From: RGIG4140 sp045632845 | GTDB taxonomy: Bacteria; Pseudomonadota; Alphaproteobacteria; CAAHEQ01; UBA3637 | Direction of reading: 5' to 3' | Length of the DNA: 22,228 bases | Assembly (NCBI GenBank): GCA_045632845.1 | Contig: JAZQXL010000025.1 | Coordinates: 1-22,228 of the forward strand | Part shown: piece by piece, positions 14,404 through 21,398 of the stretch | Numbering within the stretch: position 1 is the stretch's first letter | Layout: every line of letters starts with the position of its first letter | Translations under genes and position numbers: made by a program | The notes under the pieces: model-generated | Told to the model about the DNA's origin: nothing | Seen by the model: the letters and a program-made list of their open reading frames with translations, nothing else | The model's database searches: none

Positions 14404-14868
14404 ATGAAAAAACTTGAATCTGGTCGGTCTATGGTTGAAATGTTGGGTGTTTTGGCGATTATCGGCGTTCTTTCCGTGGGTGGCATTGCGGGGTATAGCC
14501 TTTCTATGCGTCGTCACAGAGCCAATCAAATCGCAGATTTAGTAGCGAAGCTCTCTGTAATAGCTTATACTGAGTGCAATCAATATGTTCTTAATGAAAC
14601 AGACCCAGTCATTAATGATGTAACAGAATGCGGAGGAGGTCAGATGACATCTTATTTTCAAGATCGAGATGACTCAACTCCAGCAGGGCCTATACCTTCA
14701 GTTGTTGATTGGATTATATTTTATAAGATTATGAAAAATGAAGATGGAACAGAAACAGTAAAGTTATCTCTTCAAATTACAGACCAAAAACTCTGTCAAA
14801 CGGTAGCTTCCATTTTTGGATCGTCTTGCGAAGGTAACTCTATTGATATTGGTATCAAACAAAACTAA
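14404..14868 (+). CDS. Type IV pilin-like protein, plus strand (154 aa)
   Basis: The start at 14404 lies six bases after AAGGGAG; longer in-frame starts lack a site and would extend the leader too far. The leader is short (MKKLESG), followed by the prepilin site and the same hydrophobic helix as the other copies, nearly identical in DNA. The centre is unique, with Cys in TECNQ and TECGGG and an acidic stretch (FQDRDDSTPAG). The end again has DQKLCQTVASIFGSSC and IKQN. It is the only pilin on the plus strand and lies alone, with a strong terminator behind it and a host-like ankyrin gene next. The GGRSM-type site is intact, so it should be processed and exported. Confidence 0.85.
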   Translation: MKKLESGRSMVEMLGVLAIIGVLSVGGIAGYSLSMRRHRANQIADLVAKLSVIAYTECNQYVLNETDPVINDVTECGGGQMTSYFQDRDDSTPAGPIPSVVDWIIFYKIMKNEDGTETVKLSLQITDQKLCQTVASIFGSSCEGNSIDIGIKQN

Positions 14869-14884
14869 CCATTCCCCCAAGTTC

Positions 14885-14916
14885 AAAAAAGAGAGGGTTT
14901 TCCTCTCTTTTTTTTT
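14885..14916 (+). terminator. Rho-independent terminator after plus-strand pilin
   Basis: The stem GAGAGG/CCTCTC is followed by nine T residues. It is nearly identical to the terminator of the pilin pair at 4192-4223, showing that the terminator travels with the pilin unit. Confidence 0.9.
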
Positions 14917-14983
14917 ACCCTTTTTAAAGGCTGTTAAGGTTGGGTGTTTTATGCTCACTTGTGTGTGATTTAAAAAATTAAAA

Positions 14984-15013
14984 TTGACAGCAGTATATAA
15001 ACTTTTATATACT
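14984..15013 (+). promoter_or_regulatory. Promoter of the ankyrin gene
   Basis: TTGACA is followed after 18 bases by TATACT. The spacer includes a TATATAAA...TTTATATA inverted repeat that could bind a regulator. Confidence 0.65.
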
Positions 15014-15044
15014 TGAAAAAAAGATAAAAAATTGGGGGTTTAAA

Positions 15045-17474
15045 ATGAAACAAAAGTTACTTTCTGGTGTGCAAAATGTGATTTTTTTGGCGTTGATTAG
15101 CGCCAGTGTTTTGGATTATCACAATGCTATGGAACAAAAAGCACCCCCCTATTTTTCAGGCTCAAAGCATATTGAGAACATTCAAAAATCTCAGATTTGG
15201 TCGGGCTTGTTGCACAGCCAATTATTGGGCTCTTTTTGGGTGTCAAAAGATGAAACGCTTGAAGAGATGAAACCCATTTTGAACACTGACAATGTGGATA
15301 TATCGATTTTGCCATTTTCCTCCTATATGCAGTTTGAAAATGTGATTCTGCCTTTTAAAGCTGAGGGCTCAGGCGGTTCTTTTGCGGATGAGAACGATGC
15401 AAACACTAAAACAAAGAGCGCCCCTGAGCTGGCAGACACAGAGGCGGATGCTAAGGTGGCTGGCAGTGCTGAGAGCCAAAACTTAGGTGCAAAGGCTGAG
15501 GTAGAAAGCGGGGTCACTACTATAAGCGCTGAGGCAAATCCCAAAAAGGTCCATCCTTTGCTTAGAGCGGCTTTGAATGGTAATTTTGAGATTTTTAAAA
15601 CCGTTTATGAGAAAACACACGAAAAAAAGACTAAACCATTGATCATAACCGAGGATGGAGGACTACGACTGTTTATTGAGAGTACACCTGTTTATGAGAC
15701 CTGCAGTTGTGGTATGCGTGATTATTTTGATGGATATTGGCAGGGGACAAAAGAGCCCAAACCACTTTCCCCTTATTTAGAATTAAATGAGAAATCTCTT
15801 TATTCGAACCCTGATTTAGTAAAAGAAGAAGCATTGATGATAGCTGCTTATTTGGGAAATGAAGATATTGTTAACTTTTTAATAAGTGAAAAAACAAGGG
15901 TCACTGATTGCTGGGGCTTTATAAAAGAAACACCTTTGATGCTTGCTGCTCAAAGGGGGCATTATAAAGTGGTGGAAAGCCTTTTATCCGCAGGCGCAAA
16001 AATTGATAAAACTGTTTGTGGGGGCGATTTAAACGCACTGAAATACGCTCTTTCAAATGGACATATGGATATTGCAAGGTTATTGATTGAAAAAGGTGCA
16101 AAAATGGAAACAAGGACATCATCTTCTTACATTTCAAACCTTTCTTATGCCGTTCTTCAAAACAACAAGGAAATATTAGAGTTGATGCTTGAAAAAGGGG
16201 CTCATCCAAAAGCAGAATCTGGAATACATTATTCTGCTCTTGAATATGCCGTTCTTCAAAACAGGTTTGATTTTGCCAAACTGTTGCTTGAAAAAGGGGC
16301 TGATGCAACAGGCATTTCTTTGCTCTTTGCTGTTCAAAATAAGAATAAAGAAATGATCAAACTCTTGGTGGAACACGGGGGAGATCCGAATGTTAAAACA
16401 TCTGAACCAAGCGCTTTTATAACCCATGATTTTACAACGCAAAAATTAAATCACTTCACAGAGGATGAAAGCATCAAAGCCTTGCTTTATGAATTAGGCC
16501 TCAAAGATCAAGACAGCCTTGAAGACCTTTTGTTTGAAAGTATTGATAAGGATGGTTCTGACACAGAAAAAATCCTCGACCTGATTAAAAAAGGAGCAAA
16601 TGTAAATGCCAAAAACACAAAAGGCGACACCCCCCTTTTGTTTGCTGTTAAAAAACAACCTTACAAATCCGACCAAATAGCTGCTTTAATAAATAATGGA
16701 GCTGATGTTACCTTTTTGGATAAAGAGGGAAAATCTGTTTTAGATCATTTTAGTTATTTTGATATACCAGGTGATCTTTTTGAACAAATCGTTCAAAAAA
16801 AACCAAAATTAAACAAAGAAAACACCTCTCATTATATCCAAATGAGTTTAAGACTTCATTCAACCAGTTTGTTAGAGCTGATGTTGGAACAAGGTATTGA
16901 ACTACCCAAAAAATATGTTGAACATGTTGAACTTGGTTATGAAAAATCATTTTTAAAAACTGCTTGCTTAAGCTCGCAAAAGGTCTGTGCCTTTTTATTG
17001 AACAATGGGTTTGACGTCAATGAAAAAGAAGAAAATGAAAATCACTTTATTCTTGAGTTGATAAATTTTAAAATTGACGAATTTGAAAATCCGATTGACC
17101 ACCTGCGGTTTTTGGTTGAAAAGGGTGTTGATTTAAAAGCGGTTGATAAACATTATAAAAAAGGTGTTCTTCACAAACTAGAATACCTTCATATGAAAGA
17201 CGTTTTGCACTTTTTGGTTCAAAATGGCGTTGATATCAATATGAAAGATGAAGATGGATATACACCATTGATGGATGCCGTTTCTCAACATGATATTACA
17301 GAAAGAAAACTGGACTATATCAAAGAACTCATCAATCTTGGCGCTGATGTGAATGCAAAAAATGACGATGGCGAAACAGCCTTGGATTTGTTTAAAAATC
17401 CATACATTAGAAAAAATGAAACATATCAAGAAATTGTAGATATCTTATCAAAGGCAACTGATTCACGCAGGTAA
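15045..17474 (+). CDS. Ankyrin-repeat protein with signal-like N-terminus (809 aa)
   Basis: A basic start and hydrophobic stretch (NVIFLALISASVL, residues 11-23) suggest export. Residues 105-165 are a low-complexity segment rich in Ala, Glu, Asp and Ser. Ankyrin repeats begin near 168 (HPLLRAALNGNFEIF) and continue from 262 to 450 (for example ETPLMLAAQRGHYKVVESLLSAGA). A second block runs from about 505 to 800 and ends ELINLGADVNAKNDDGETALDLF. There are roughly 12-14 repeats, some degenerate. Such proteins bind other proteins and, in host-associated alphaproteobacteria, are often effectors aimed at eukaryotic partners. That role is inference. GGGGG lies seven bases before the ATG. The gene stands alone with its own promoter and terminator. 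Confidence 0.85.
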   Translation: MKQKLLSGVQNVIFLALISASVLDYHNAMEQKAPPYFSGSKHIENIQKSQIWSGLLHSQLLGSFWVSKDETLEEMKPILNTDNVDISILPFSSYMQFENVILPFKAEGSGGSFADENDANTKTKSAPELADTEADAKVAGSAESQNLGAKAEVESGVTTISAEANPKKVHPLLRAALNGNFEIFKTVYEKTHEKKTKPLIITEDGGLRLFIESTPVYETCSCGMRDYFDGYWQGTKEPKPLSPYLELNEKSLYSNPDLVKEEALMIAAYLGNEDIVNFLISEKTRVTDCWGFIKETPLMLAAQRGHYKVVESLLSAGAKIDKTVCGGDLNALKYALSNGHMDIARLLIEKGAKMETRTSSSYISNLSYAVLQNNKEILELMLEKGAHPKAESGIHYSALEYAVLQNRFDFAKLLLEKGADATGISLLFAVQNKNKEMIKLLVEHGGDPNVKTSEPSAFITHDFTTQKLNHFTEDESIKALLYELGLKDQDSLEDLLFESIDKDGSDTEKILDLIKKGANVNAKNTKGDTPLLFAVKKQPYKSDQIAALINNGADVTFLDKEGKSVLDHFSYFDIPGDLFEQIVQKKPKLNKENTSHYIQMSLRLHSTSLLELMLEQGIELPKKYVEHVELGYEKSFLKTACLSSQKVCAFLLNNGFDVNEKEENENHFILELINFKIDEFENPIDHLRFLVEKGVDLKAVDKHYKKGVLHKLEYLHMKDVLHFLVQNGVDINMKDEDGYTPLMDAVSQHDITERKLDYIKELINLGADVNAKNDDGETALDLFKNPYIRKNETYQEIVDILSKATDSRR

Positions 17475-17489
17475 AAAACACTTTGGTAC

Positions 17490-17526
17490 AAAAAACACCC
17501 CGTTGAAATCCAAGGGGTGTTTTTTT
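17490..17526. terminator. Bidirectional terminator between ankyrin and pilin genes
   Basis: AAAAAACACCCC pairs with GGGGTGTTTTTT, with a T run on each strand. It serves the plus-strand ankyrin gene and the convergent minus-strand pilin. Confidence 0.9.
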
Positions 17527-17538
17527 ATGAAGGAGCGA

Positions 17539-17994
17539 TTAGTTTTGTTTGATATAGATACTTACACAGTTTCCACCTTGACAACTTGATCCCATAACAG
17601 AACCTACTGCTTGGCAGAGTTTGTCATCATCAAATATTGCACTCATTCCTACCATATCAACTTGAGTTGGAACATCTTTTAGAATTTCTGTGTAAAAAAG
17701 AGATACCCCTGAAGGAAGTGATCCAATACCTGAATTTTCAAAAGAAAAAGAGTTATCTGATTGGCAGTTGCTTATATCAGTTTCTTCTCCATTTAAGATT
17801 TTTTGTTGGCATAGTCCATAAGCATACAAAGCGTATTTTGATGCTAAATCTGCTATTTGATTAGCTCTGTGACGACGCATAGAGAGGGAGTACCCTGCAA
17901 TACCGCCAACGGACAACACCCCAATGATAGCAAGAACACCTAACATTTCCACCATAGACCGACCAGATTGAGATTTCAGTTTTTTAAAATTCAT
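17539..17994 (-). CDS. Type IV pilin-like protein, second of pair (151 aa)
   Basis: The leader MNFKKLKSQSG, prepilin site and hydrophobic helix match the other copies. The variable centre includes GEETDISNCQSDNSFSFENSGIGSLPSGVSLF, whose ENSGIG.LP.GV stretch resembles the 4246 copy (EDAGIGALPAGV), so some central parts are shared between pairs. The end is DDKLCQAVGSVMGSSC, then GGNCVSIYIKQN. AAGGAG lies before the ATG, 12 bases after the stop of the upstream pilin, so the pair is co-transcribed. Probably an exported fibre subunit; the machine it serves is not encoded here. Confidence 0.85.
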   Translation of the reverse strand: MNFKKLKSQSGRSMVEMLGVLAIIGVLSVGGIAGYSLSMRRHRANQIADLASKYALYAYGLCQQKILNGEETDISNCQSDNSFSFENSGIGSLPSGVSLFYTEILKDVPTQVDMVGMSAIFDDDKLCQAVGSVMGSSCQGGNCVSIYIKQN

Positions 17995-18006
17995 GATTAG
18001 GCTCCT

Positions 18007-18471
18007 TTAGTTTTGTTTAAAATTGACTCTGACATACGGACTTGAGCCATAATTTCCCCCTGTGCCACATGTTGATCCAGTAATAGAAGCCACAGCTTGA
18101 CAGAGTTTTTGATCATTAAATATAATATCCATTGGAACAGTATCAACACCAGTTGTTACATCTGTTTTGAAGTTAGAAGCAATCATGTCAGCCACACCTG
18201 GCTGTTGATTTCCAATTCCTGCATTCCCAAAATATATCATACTTCCACATTCTGTAACAGATGAAATTTCACCATCAATCAGTTTTTGTTGACAGATACC
18301 ATAATTAACCAAAGCATATTTTGAAGCAATATCAACCACGCCATTGGCTCTGTGACGGCGCATAGAGAGGGAGTACCCTGCAATACCGCCGACAGACAAC
18401 ACGCCGATAATGGCAAGAACGCCTAACATTTCCACCATTGACCTGCCAGATTGAGATTTTTTTAATTTCAT
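18007..18471 (-). CDS. Type IV pilin-like protein, first of pair (154 aa)
   Basis: The start is set by TAGGAGCTT seven bases before the ATG. The constant N-terminus is followed by RRHRANGVVDIASKYALVNYG, close to the 4246 copy. The centre is its own (FGNAGIGNQQPGVADMIASNFKTDV). The end is NDQKLCQAVASITGSTC and then YVRVNFKQN. It has six Cys-flanked turns similar to the other copies. It is the leading gene of the second pilin pair and carries the same promoter block as the pair at 4246-5202, which indicates duplication of the whole two-gene unit. Confidence 0.85.
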   Translation of the reverse strand: MKLKKSQSGRSMVEMLGVLAIIGVLSVGGIAGYSLSMRRHRANGVVDIASKYALVNYGICQQKLIDGEISSVTECGSMIYFGNAGIGNQQPGVADMIASNFKTDVTTGVDTVPMDIIFNDQKLCQAVASITGSTCGTGGNYGSSPYVRVNFKQN

Positions 18472-18504
18472 TTTAAGCTCCTAGTTTTGTGATTGTATGG
18501 AAGT

Positions 18505-18533
18505 ACTAAACCACAGCTGTTGCAAAAATGCAA
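18505..18533 (-). promoter_or_regulatory. Pilin promoter with TTGCA dyad (second copy)
   Basis: TTGCAT, 17 bases, TTTAGT, with the TTGCA-TTTT-TGCAA dyad. The 35-base block at 18502-18536 differs from the one at 5233-5267 at only two positions. Confidence 0.5.
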
Positions 18534-18536
18534 GTG

Positions 18537-18596
18537 TTTTCCACAAATAACCTCGTTCTATGGTATGCGTTAAAATGAGGCGCTCGGGCTTTTAAA
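18537..18596. repeat. Left fragment of a GTTAAAATGAGG element
   Basis: AACCTCG...GGTATGC is followed by GTTAAAATGAGG (18569-18580) and GCGCTCGGGC. No matching right arm is found before the terminase stop. The text from about 18534 to 18575 is shared with 20622-20663, upstream of another pilin promoter. Confidence 0.6.
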
Positions 18597-19919
18597 TTAC
18601 CAACCAACGGGCAAGCAACGCCCCCCAAACAACCCCTCAAACGTATCTTGCCCTGCCCCAAAAACGTGGGTTTGCCCTGTTTCTTTGACAGGTTCTGCAA
18701 AGGTGAGTGCCAAAGCATCCGCTGTGTCAGGCGAACGGCCAAGGCGTTTTTTGATATCCTCTTTACTCTCCAACTGCAACCGGCCCAAGGGGTCATATTT
18801 TTTGTTCACAGCGGTCAAATCTTCAAACAACACCTCGTCCGAGGGTAAATAAACGGGCAATTCTTGGGACAAAAAGGTGAGCACAGTGTCCCACATTTCA
18901 GCACGTTTGTTGATGTATCTGTCTTGATTAATCGCCTTGGCACCAAAAAAAATGCCTTTTAATTGAGAAGAATAACCTCTATCAACCAAAATATCATACA
19001 CCCCCGCACCTGAAGCGCCAATGTCCATAAAGAGCTTGGTGGGGTGATAATCTTCAATAAACCTCGTGGCAATGTCTGCCAAGGCAACTGAGTCCTTTTT
19101 TTGAAAGGTTTCAAACCGTTCCACCACTCTGCCCCGTCTGAAACAAAAGACGGATTTATCATCCCCAAAACGGGCAACGTCCAACCCAATCACCAACGGG
19201 GATGTGGTGTGAAAGATGTTTTGATTCATCGCCTTTTTAACAAGTGCTGGGGCAATCAGCTTGGTTGCGCCCTCGGTTAAAGGTTCGCCAAGCCAAATGT
19301 GGGCGTAATCTTCTTTGCTTGTTTGTTCGGTTTTTTGAGCGAGTTTTTTCATCTCTTCTGGGCAAAAAGGGTTGTCCATAAAATTAACCTTTTGAACAAG
19401 CGTATCTTCATCAGGGTTGGCTGCCACAGAAACCCAGATAGGGTCATTTTCAAGCTCACGGTTCATGCTAATCCAAATTTCGGAGCCTTTTTTTCTGATG
19501 GTTGGTTGCAAAATGTCCCAACTTTTTTTGCTGATACATTGCGCTTCTTCAATCCAAGCGATATCCACCCCCTCAAGGGATTTGATTTTTTGAGGGTCTT
19601 GATCCCTGAGCCCTTTGAACACAAAGGTTGTGCCCGTCACGGTGTTTTCAATTTTTGTTTCATAAACCTTATAATCCAAAAAACCATAAAATTGAATGCG
19701 ATCTTCCAAAAGTTTTTTGACAGAGTCTTTAATGGAGCTTTGAATTTCTCTTAAACAAACGATAAAGAGCTTTTCCTTTCGCCCTTTGAGCAACAAAGAG
19801 TCAGCAAAAGCGTAACTTTTTCCCCCAGCCCTGCCACCATAAAAAAGCTTAATGCGTTTTTTATCCAACAAAAGTGGTTTGAAAATGGTTGGAATGGGTA
19901 TGTGTTGCATGTTGTTCAT
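18597..19919 (-). CDS. terL: Terminase large subunit (440 aa)
   Basis: This is the ATP-driven motor that packages phage DNA and cuts it. Walker A GGRAGGKS is at residues 28-35 and Walker B DIAWIEEA at about 119-126. The nuclease domain shows GLDVARFGDD (Asp247), LFMDIGASG (Asp299) and PDTADALALT (Asp398 and Asp401), so both enzyme activities look intact. The pattern is closest to PBSX-type large terminases (Terminase_3 group). The start at 19919 follows GAAAGGAAA, and the longer frame adds only leader sequence. It is not next to a small terminase or portal gene. A pilin lies upstream and two pilins downstream on the same strand. The small subunit is not recognised in this window. Confidence 0.93.
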   Translation of the reverse strand: MNNMQHIPIPTIFKPLLLDKKRIKLFYGGRAGGKSYAFADSLLLKGRKEKLFIVCLREIQSSIKDSVKKLLEDRIQFYGFLDYKVYETKIENTVTGTTFVFKGLRDQDPQKIKSLEGVDIAWIEEAQCISKKSWDILQPTIRKKGSEIWISMNRELENDPIWVSVAANPDEDTLVQKVNFMDNPFCPEEMKKLAQKTEQTSKEDYAHIWLGEPLTEGATKLIAPALVKKAMNQNIFHTTSPLVIGLDVARFGDDKSVFCFRRGRVVERFETFQKKDSVALADIATRFIEDYHPTKLFMDIGASGAGVYDILVDRGYSSQLKGIFFGAKAINQDRYINKRAEMWDTVLTFLSQELPVYLPSDEVLFEDLTAVNKKYDPLGRLQLESKEDIKKRLGRSPDTADALALTFAEPVKETGQTHVFGAGQDTFEGLFGGRCLPVGW

Positions 19920-19950
19920 TGTTTTTCCTTTCAAAAAATTAAAGCGAAAA

Positions 19951-20021
19951 AATAACCTCTTGCCTGTTGGATGCGTTAAGAGCAAGGCTGACTAAAGGCA
20001 ACCAACAAGGCTGAGGTTATT
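19951..20021. repeat. Hairpin built on the AACCTC box, terminase leader
   Basis: AATAACCTC, GCC and TGTTGG pair in order with CCAACA, GGC and GAGGTTATT, leaving a 31-nt loop that contains GTTAAGAG. In this copy the box that usually precedes a long hairpin is itself one arm of a stem. The 58 bases from the ribosome binding site to GTTAAGAG are identical to the leader of the 219-aa gene (22065-22122). Confidence 0.75.
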
Positions 20022-20040
20022 GATGCGTCAGCACTTTAAA

Positions 20041-20076
20041 AAAAACACCCCCTTTAAGCTTGGGAGTGTTTTTAAA
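20041..20076 (-). terminator. Rho-independent terminator after pilin
   Basis: On the minus strand AACACTCCC pairs with GGGGGTGTT and is followed by eight T residues. It separates the pilin from the terminase gene. Confidence 0.85.
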
Positions 20077-20088
20077 TAAAAAGTTCAG

Positions 20089-20559
20089 TTAGTTTTGTTT
20101 GATTTTGACTTCAATACTACGATTTTTACATTCAGACCCAGTGATGGCGCCAACGGCTTGACAGAGTTTTTCATCCTTCATATCAGCATAAATGGTCACG
20201 ATATCAGTACCATTGGCGTCAGTTGTGATACCTCTTAAACCAAACAAAGAAATTGCTGCTGGAAGAGGACCAACTCCAGGATAAATGTCTTCATCTTCAT
20301 AGAAAGAAGGAATTCTACCATCTCCTGTTGGGGCACAGTCATCTATATTAGTAATGTAAGAATCCTCAACTGCTTTATGACAAAGGCCGTAAACTTCGAC
20401 GGCGTATTTTGCGATATAATCAACAATTTGATTAGCCCTATGACGGCGCATGGATAAAGAATAGCCTGCAATACCGCCAACAGAAAGAACACCAATGATG
20501 GCAAGGACACCCAACATTTCCACCATTGACCGACCAGATTGAGATTTTTTAAATTTCAT
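20089..20559 (-). CDS. Type IV pilin-like protein, single (156 aa)
   Basis: Constant leader and hydrophobic helix, then RRHRANQIVDYIAKYAVEVYG. The centre is acidic (DDCAPTGDGRIPSFYEDEDIYPGVGPLPAAISLF) and shares PGVGPLP-type spacing with the plus-strand copy. The end is DEKLCQAVGAITGSEC and IEVKIKQN. AGGAGCTT precedes the ATG. It has its own promoter and terminator and is not paired with a second pilin, unlike the other minus-strand copies. It lies between a small membrane protein and the terminase. Probably exported and processed by a prepilin peptidase encoded elsewhere. Confidence 0.85.
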   Translation of the reverse strand: MKFKKSQSGRSMVEMLGVLAIIGVLSVGGIAGYSLSMRRHRANQIVDYIAKYAVEVYGLCHKAVEDSYITNIDDCAPTGDGRIPSFYEDEDIYPGVGPLPAAISLFGLRGITTDANGTDIVTIYADMKDEKLCQAVGAITGSECKNRSIEVKIKQN

Positions 20560-20592
20560 TTTAAGCTCCTATTTTTGTGAATTGATAAGAAT

Positions 20593-20621
20593 ACTAAACC
20601 ACATTTAAAGAAGAAACACAA
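20593..20621 (-). promoter_or_regulatory. Pilin promoter without the dyad (third copy)
   Basis: TTGTGT, 17 bases, TTTAGT. The -10 region and spacing match the other two pilin promoters, but the TTGCA dyad is absent, so this gene may be regulated differently. Confidence 0.45.
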
Positions 20622-20624
20622 GTG

Positions 20625-20757
20625 TTTTCCACAAATAACCTCGTTCTATGGTATGCGTTAAAAAAGCGCGCAAGCGCTCTAAAAATAACCTCTTGCCTAT
20701 TGGATGGGTTAAAATGAGGAGGTTGGGATTTTAAGATAACCTCGATGTAATGGATGC
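20625..20757. repeat. Stacked AACCTC boxes
   Basis: Three boxes stand in a row: AACCTCG...GGTATGC-GTTAAAA, AACCTCT...GGATGG-GTTAAAATGAGG, and AACCTCG...GGATGC (ending at 20757, before the full hairpin). Between them are a GCGCGCAAGCGCTC hairpin and GAGGTTGGGATTTTAAGATAACCTC. The series looks like repeated insertion at the same kind of site. No coding sequence is seen. Confidence 0.6.
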
Positions 20758-20874
20758 GTTAAAATGAGGATGATTGAGTGATAGATAGGAGGCAATTCGC
20801 CGATTGACGTGTACCTTGCTGTACTCGAAAGAGGTGTAATTGCCCCTAGATGCGCTCAAGGGCCTCATTTTAAC
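20758..20874. repeat. Long hairpin, GTTAAAATGAGG variant (copy 6)
   Basis: 117 nt. The outer stem is a perfect 12-bp GTTAAAATGAGG/CCTCATTTTAAC. An inner GGCAATT pairs with AATTGCC. The apex has GTAC at 20811-20814 and 20821-20824 with a 6-nt loop. Compared with copy 1, five outer positions differ on one arm and are matched by complementary changes on the other. Confidence 0.85.
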
Positions 20875-20902
20875 TCACAGGCGCTCAGGCTTTTAAATCT
20901 AA

Positions 20903-20956
20903 ACACGAAAGCAGTGATTCTGCCACTAGTTACCTCTTAAAACTTTAGCTCTTAAC
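20903..20956. repeat. Right half of hairpin copy 1, cut at the apex
   Basis: 54 bases match positions 97-150 with one difference. The match begins inside the apical GTAC (at AC) and runs to CTCTTAAC. The left arm is missing. Confidence 0.85.
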
Positions 20957-20976
20957 TCACAGGCGCTCGGGATTAA

Positions 20977-21336
20977 CTATCCACCTTTTAAAACAACACC
21001 ACTTGGGCAAGGATAAGAAGCATTTTCAAGACACTTGCTGTGCTGATAAATCTTTTTCAAATCAGCATTGAACCAAACAAGAGCAATAATTGCACCTCCC
21101 ATCAAAAAAAGCAACAGCACTCTACCCTTATGTAATGGGAAGAAAATGTTCCAAAGGCAAACCAAATAAAACATTCCCCCCAGCCACTTCAACCAATCAA
21201 CCGCTGGAATATTGGGATAATTAAAATGGGCTTGTGTTAAAATATCAAGGAACAACATCCCCATAAAAAACATGGGAAAAGATAAAATTAAACCGCGTTT
21301 TAAACAGGCAACGCCCCATTTTAAAAAATTTTTCAT
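20977..21336 (-). CDS. Small polytopic membrane protein (119 aa)
   Basis: Three hydrophobic segments lie at about residues 15-33 (GLILSFPMFFMGMLFLDIL), 50-67 and 73-88 (VLLLFLMGGAIIALVWF). A tail with two Cys follows (SKCLENASYPCPSG), placed outside if the first segment inserts with its basic start inside. The tail Cys pair recalls the small proteins at 9816 and 10028, but sequence likeness is weak. GAGG lies six bases before the ATG and a TTGACT/TAGACT promoter precedes it. The function is unknown. A holin role is possible by size and topology only. Confidence 0.65.
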   Translation of the reverse strand: MKNFLKWGVACLKRGLILSFPMFFMGMLFLDILTQAHFNYPNIPAVDWLKWLGGMFYLVCLWNIFFPLHKGRVLLLFLMGGAIIALVWFNADLKKIYQHSKCLENASYPCPSGVVLKGG

Positions 21337-21364
21337 ATTTTTCCTCTTATTTTTTATCTGTTAC

Positions 21365-21393
21365 AGTCTAACAAAAAAAGAAAAATAAGTCAA
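21365..21393 (-). promoter_or_regulatory. Promoter of the 119-aa gene
   Basis: On the minus strand TTGACT and TAGACT are 17 bases apart, just after the stop of the 219-aa gene. Confidence 0.55.
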
Positions 21394-21398
21394 AAAAA

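Noticed and set aside
19299..19754. Plus-strand open frame of 151 codons opposite the terminase
   Set aside because: The terminase motifs on the other strand are complete. This frame is an antisense shadow.
18537..20633. TTTTCCACA (18537 and 20625) as DnaA boxes of a replication origin
   Set aside because: Single near-matches that are part of a duplicated pilin upstream segment. There is no cluster, AT-rich unwinding region or replication gene.
29..20874. CRISPR array
   Set aside because: The repeats are long, imperfect palindromes spaced by kilobases, with no regular short repeat-spacer pattern and no cas gene.
20977..21336. Holin assignment for the 119-aa membrane protein
   Set aside because: Topology alone is not enough. 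It is distant from the endolysin, and several other small membrane proteins fit equally well.
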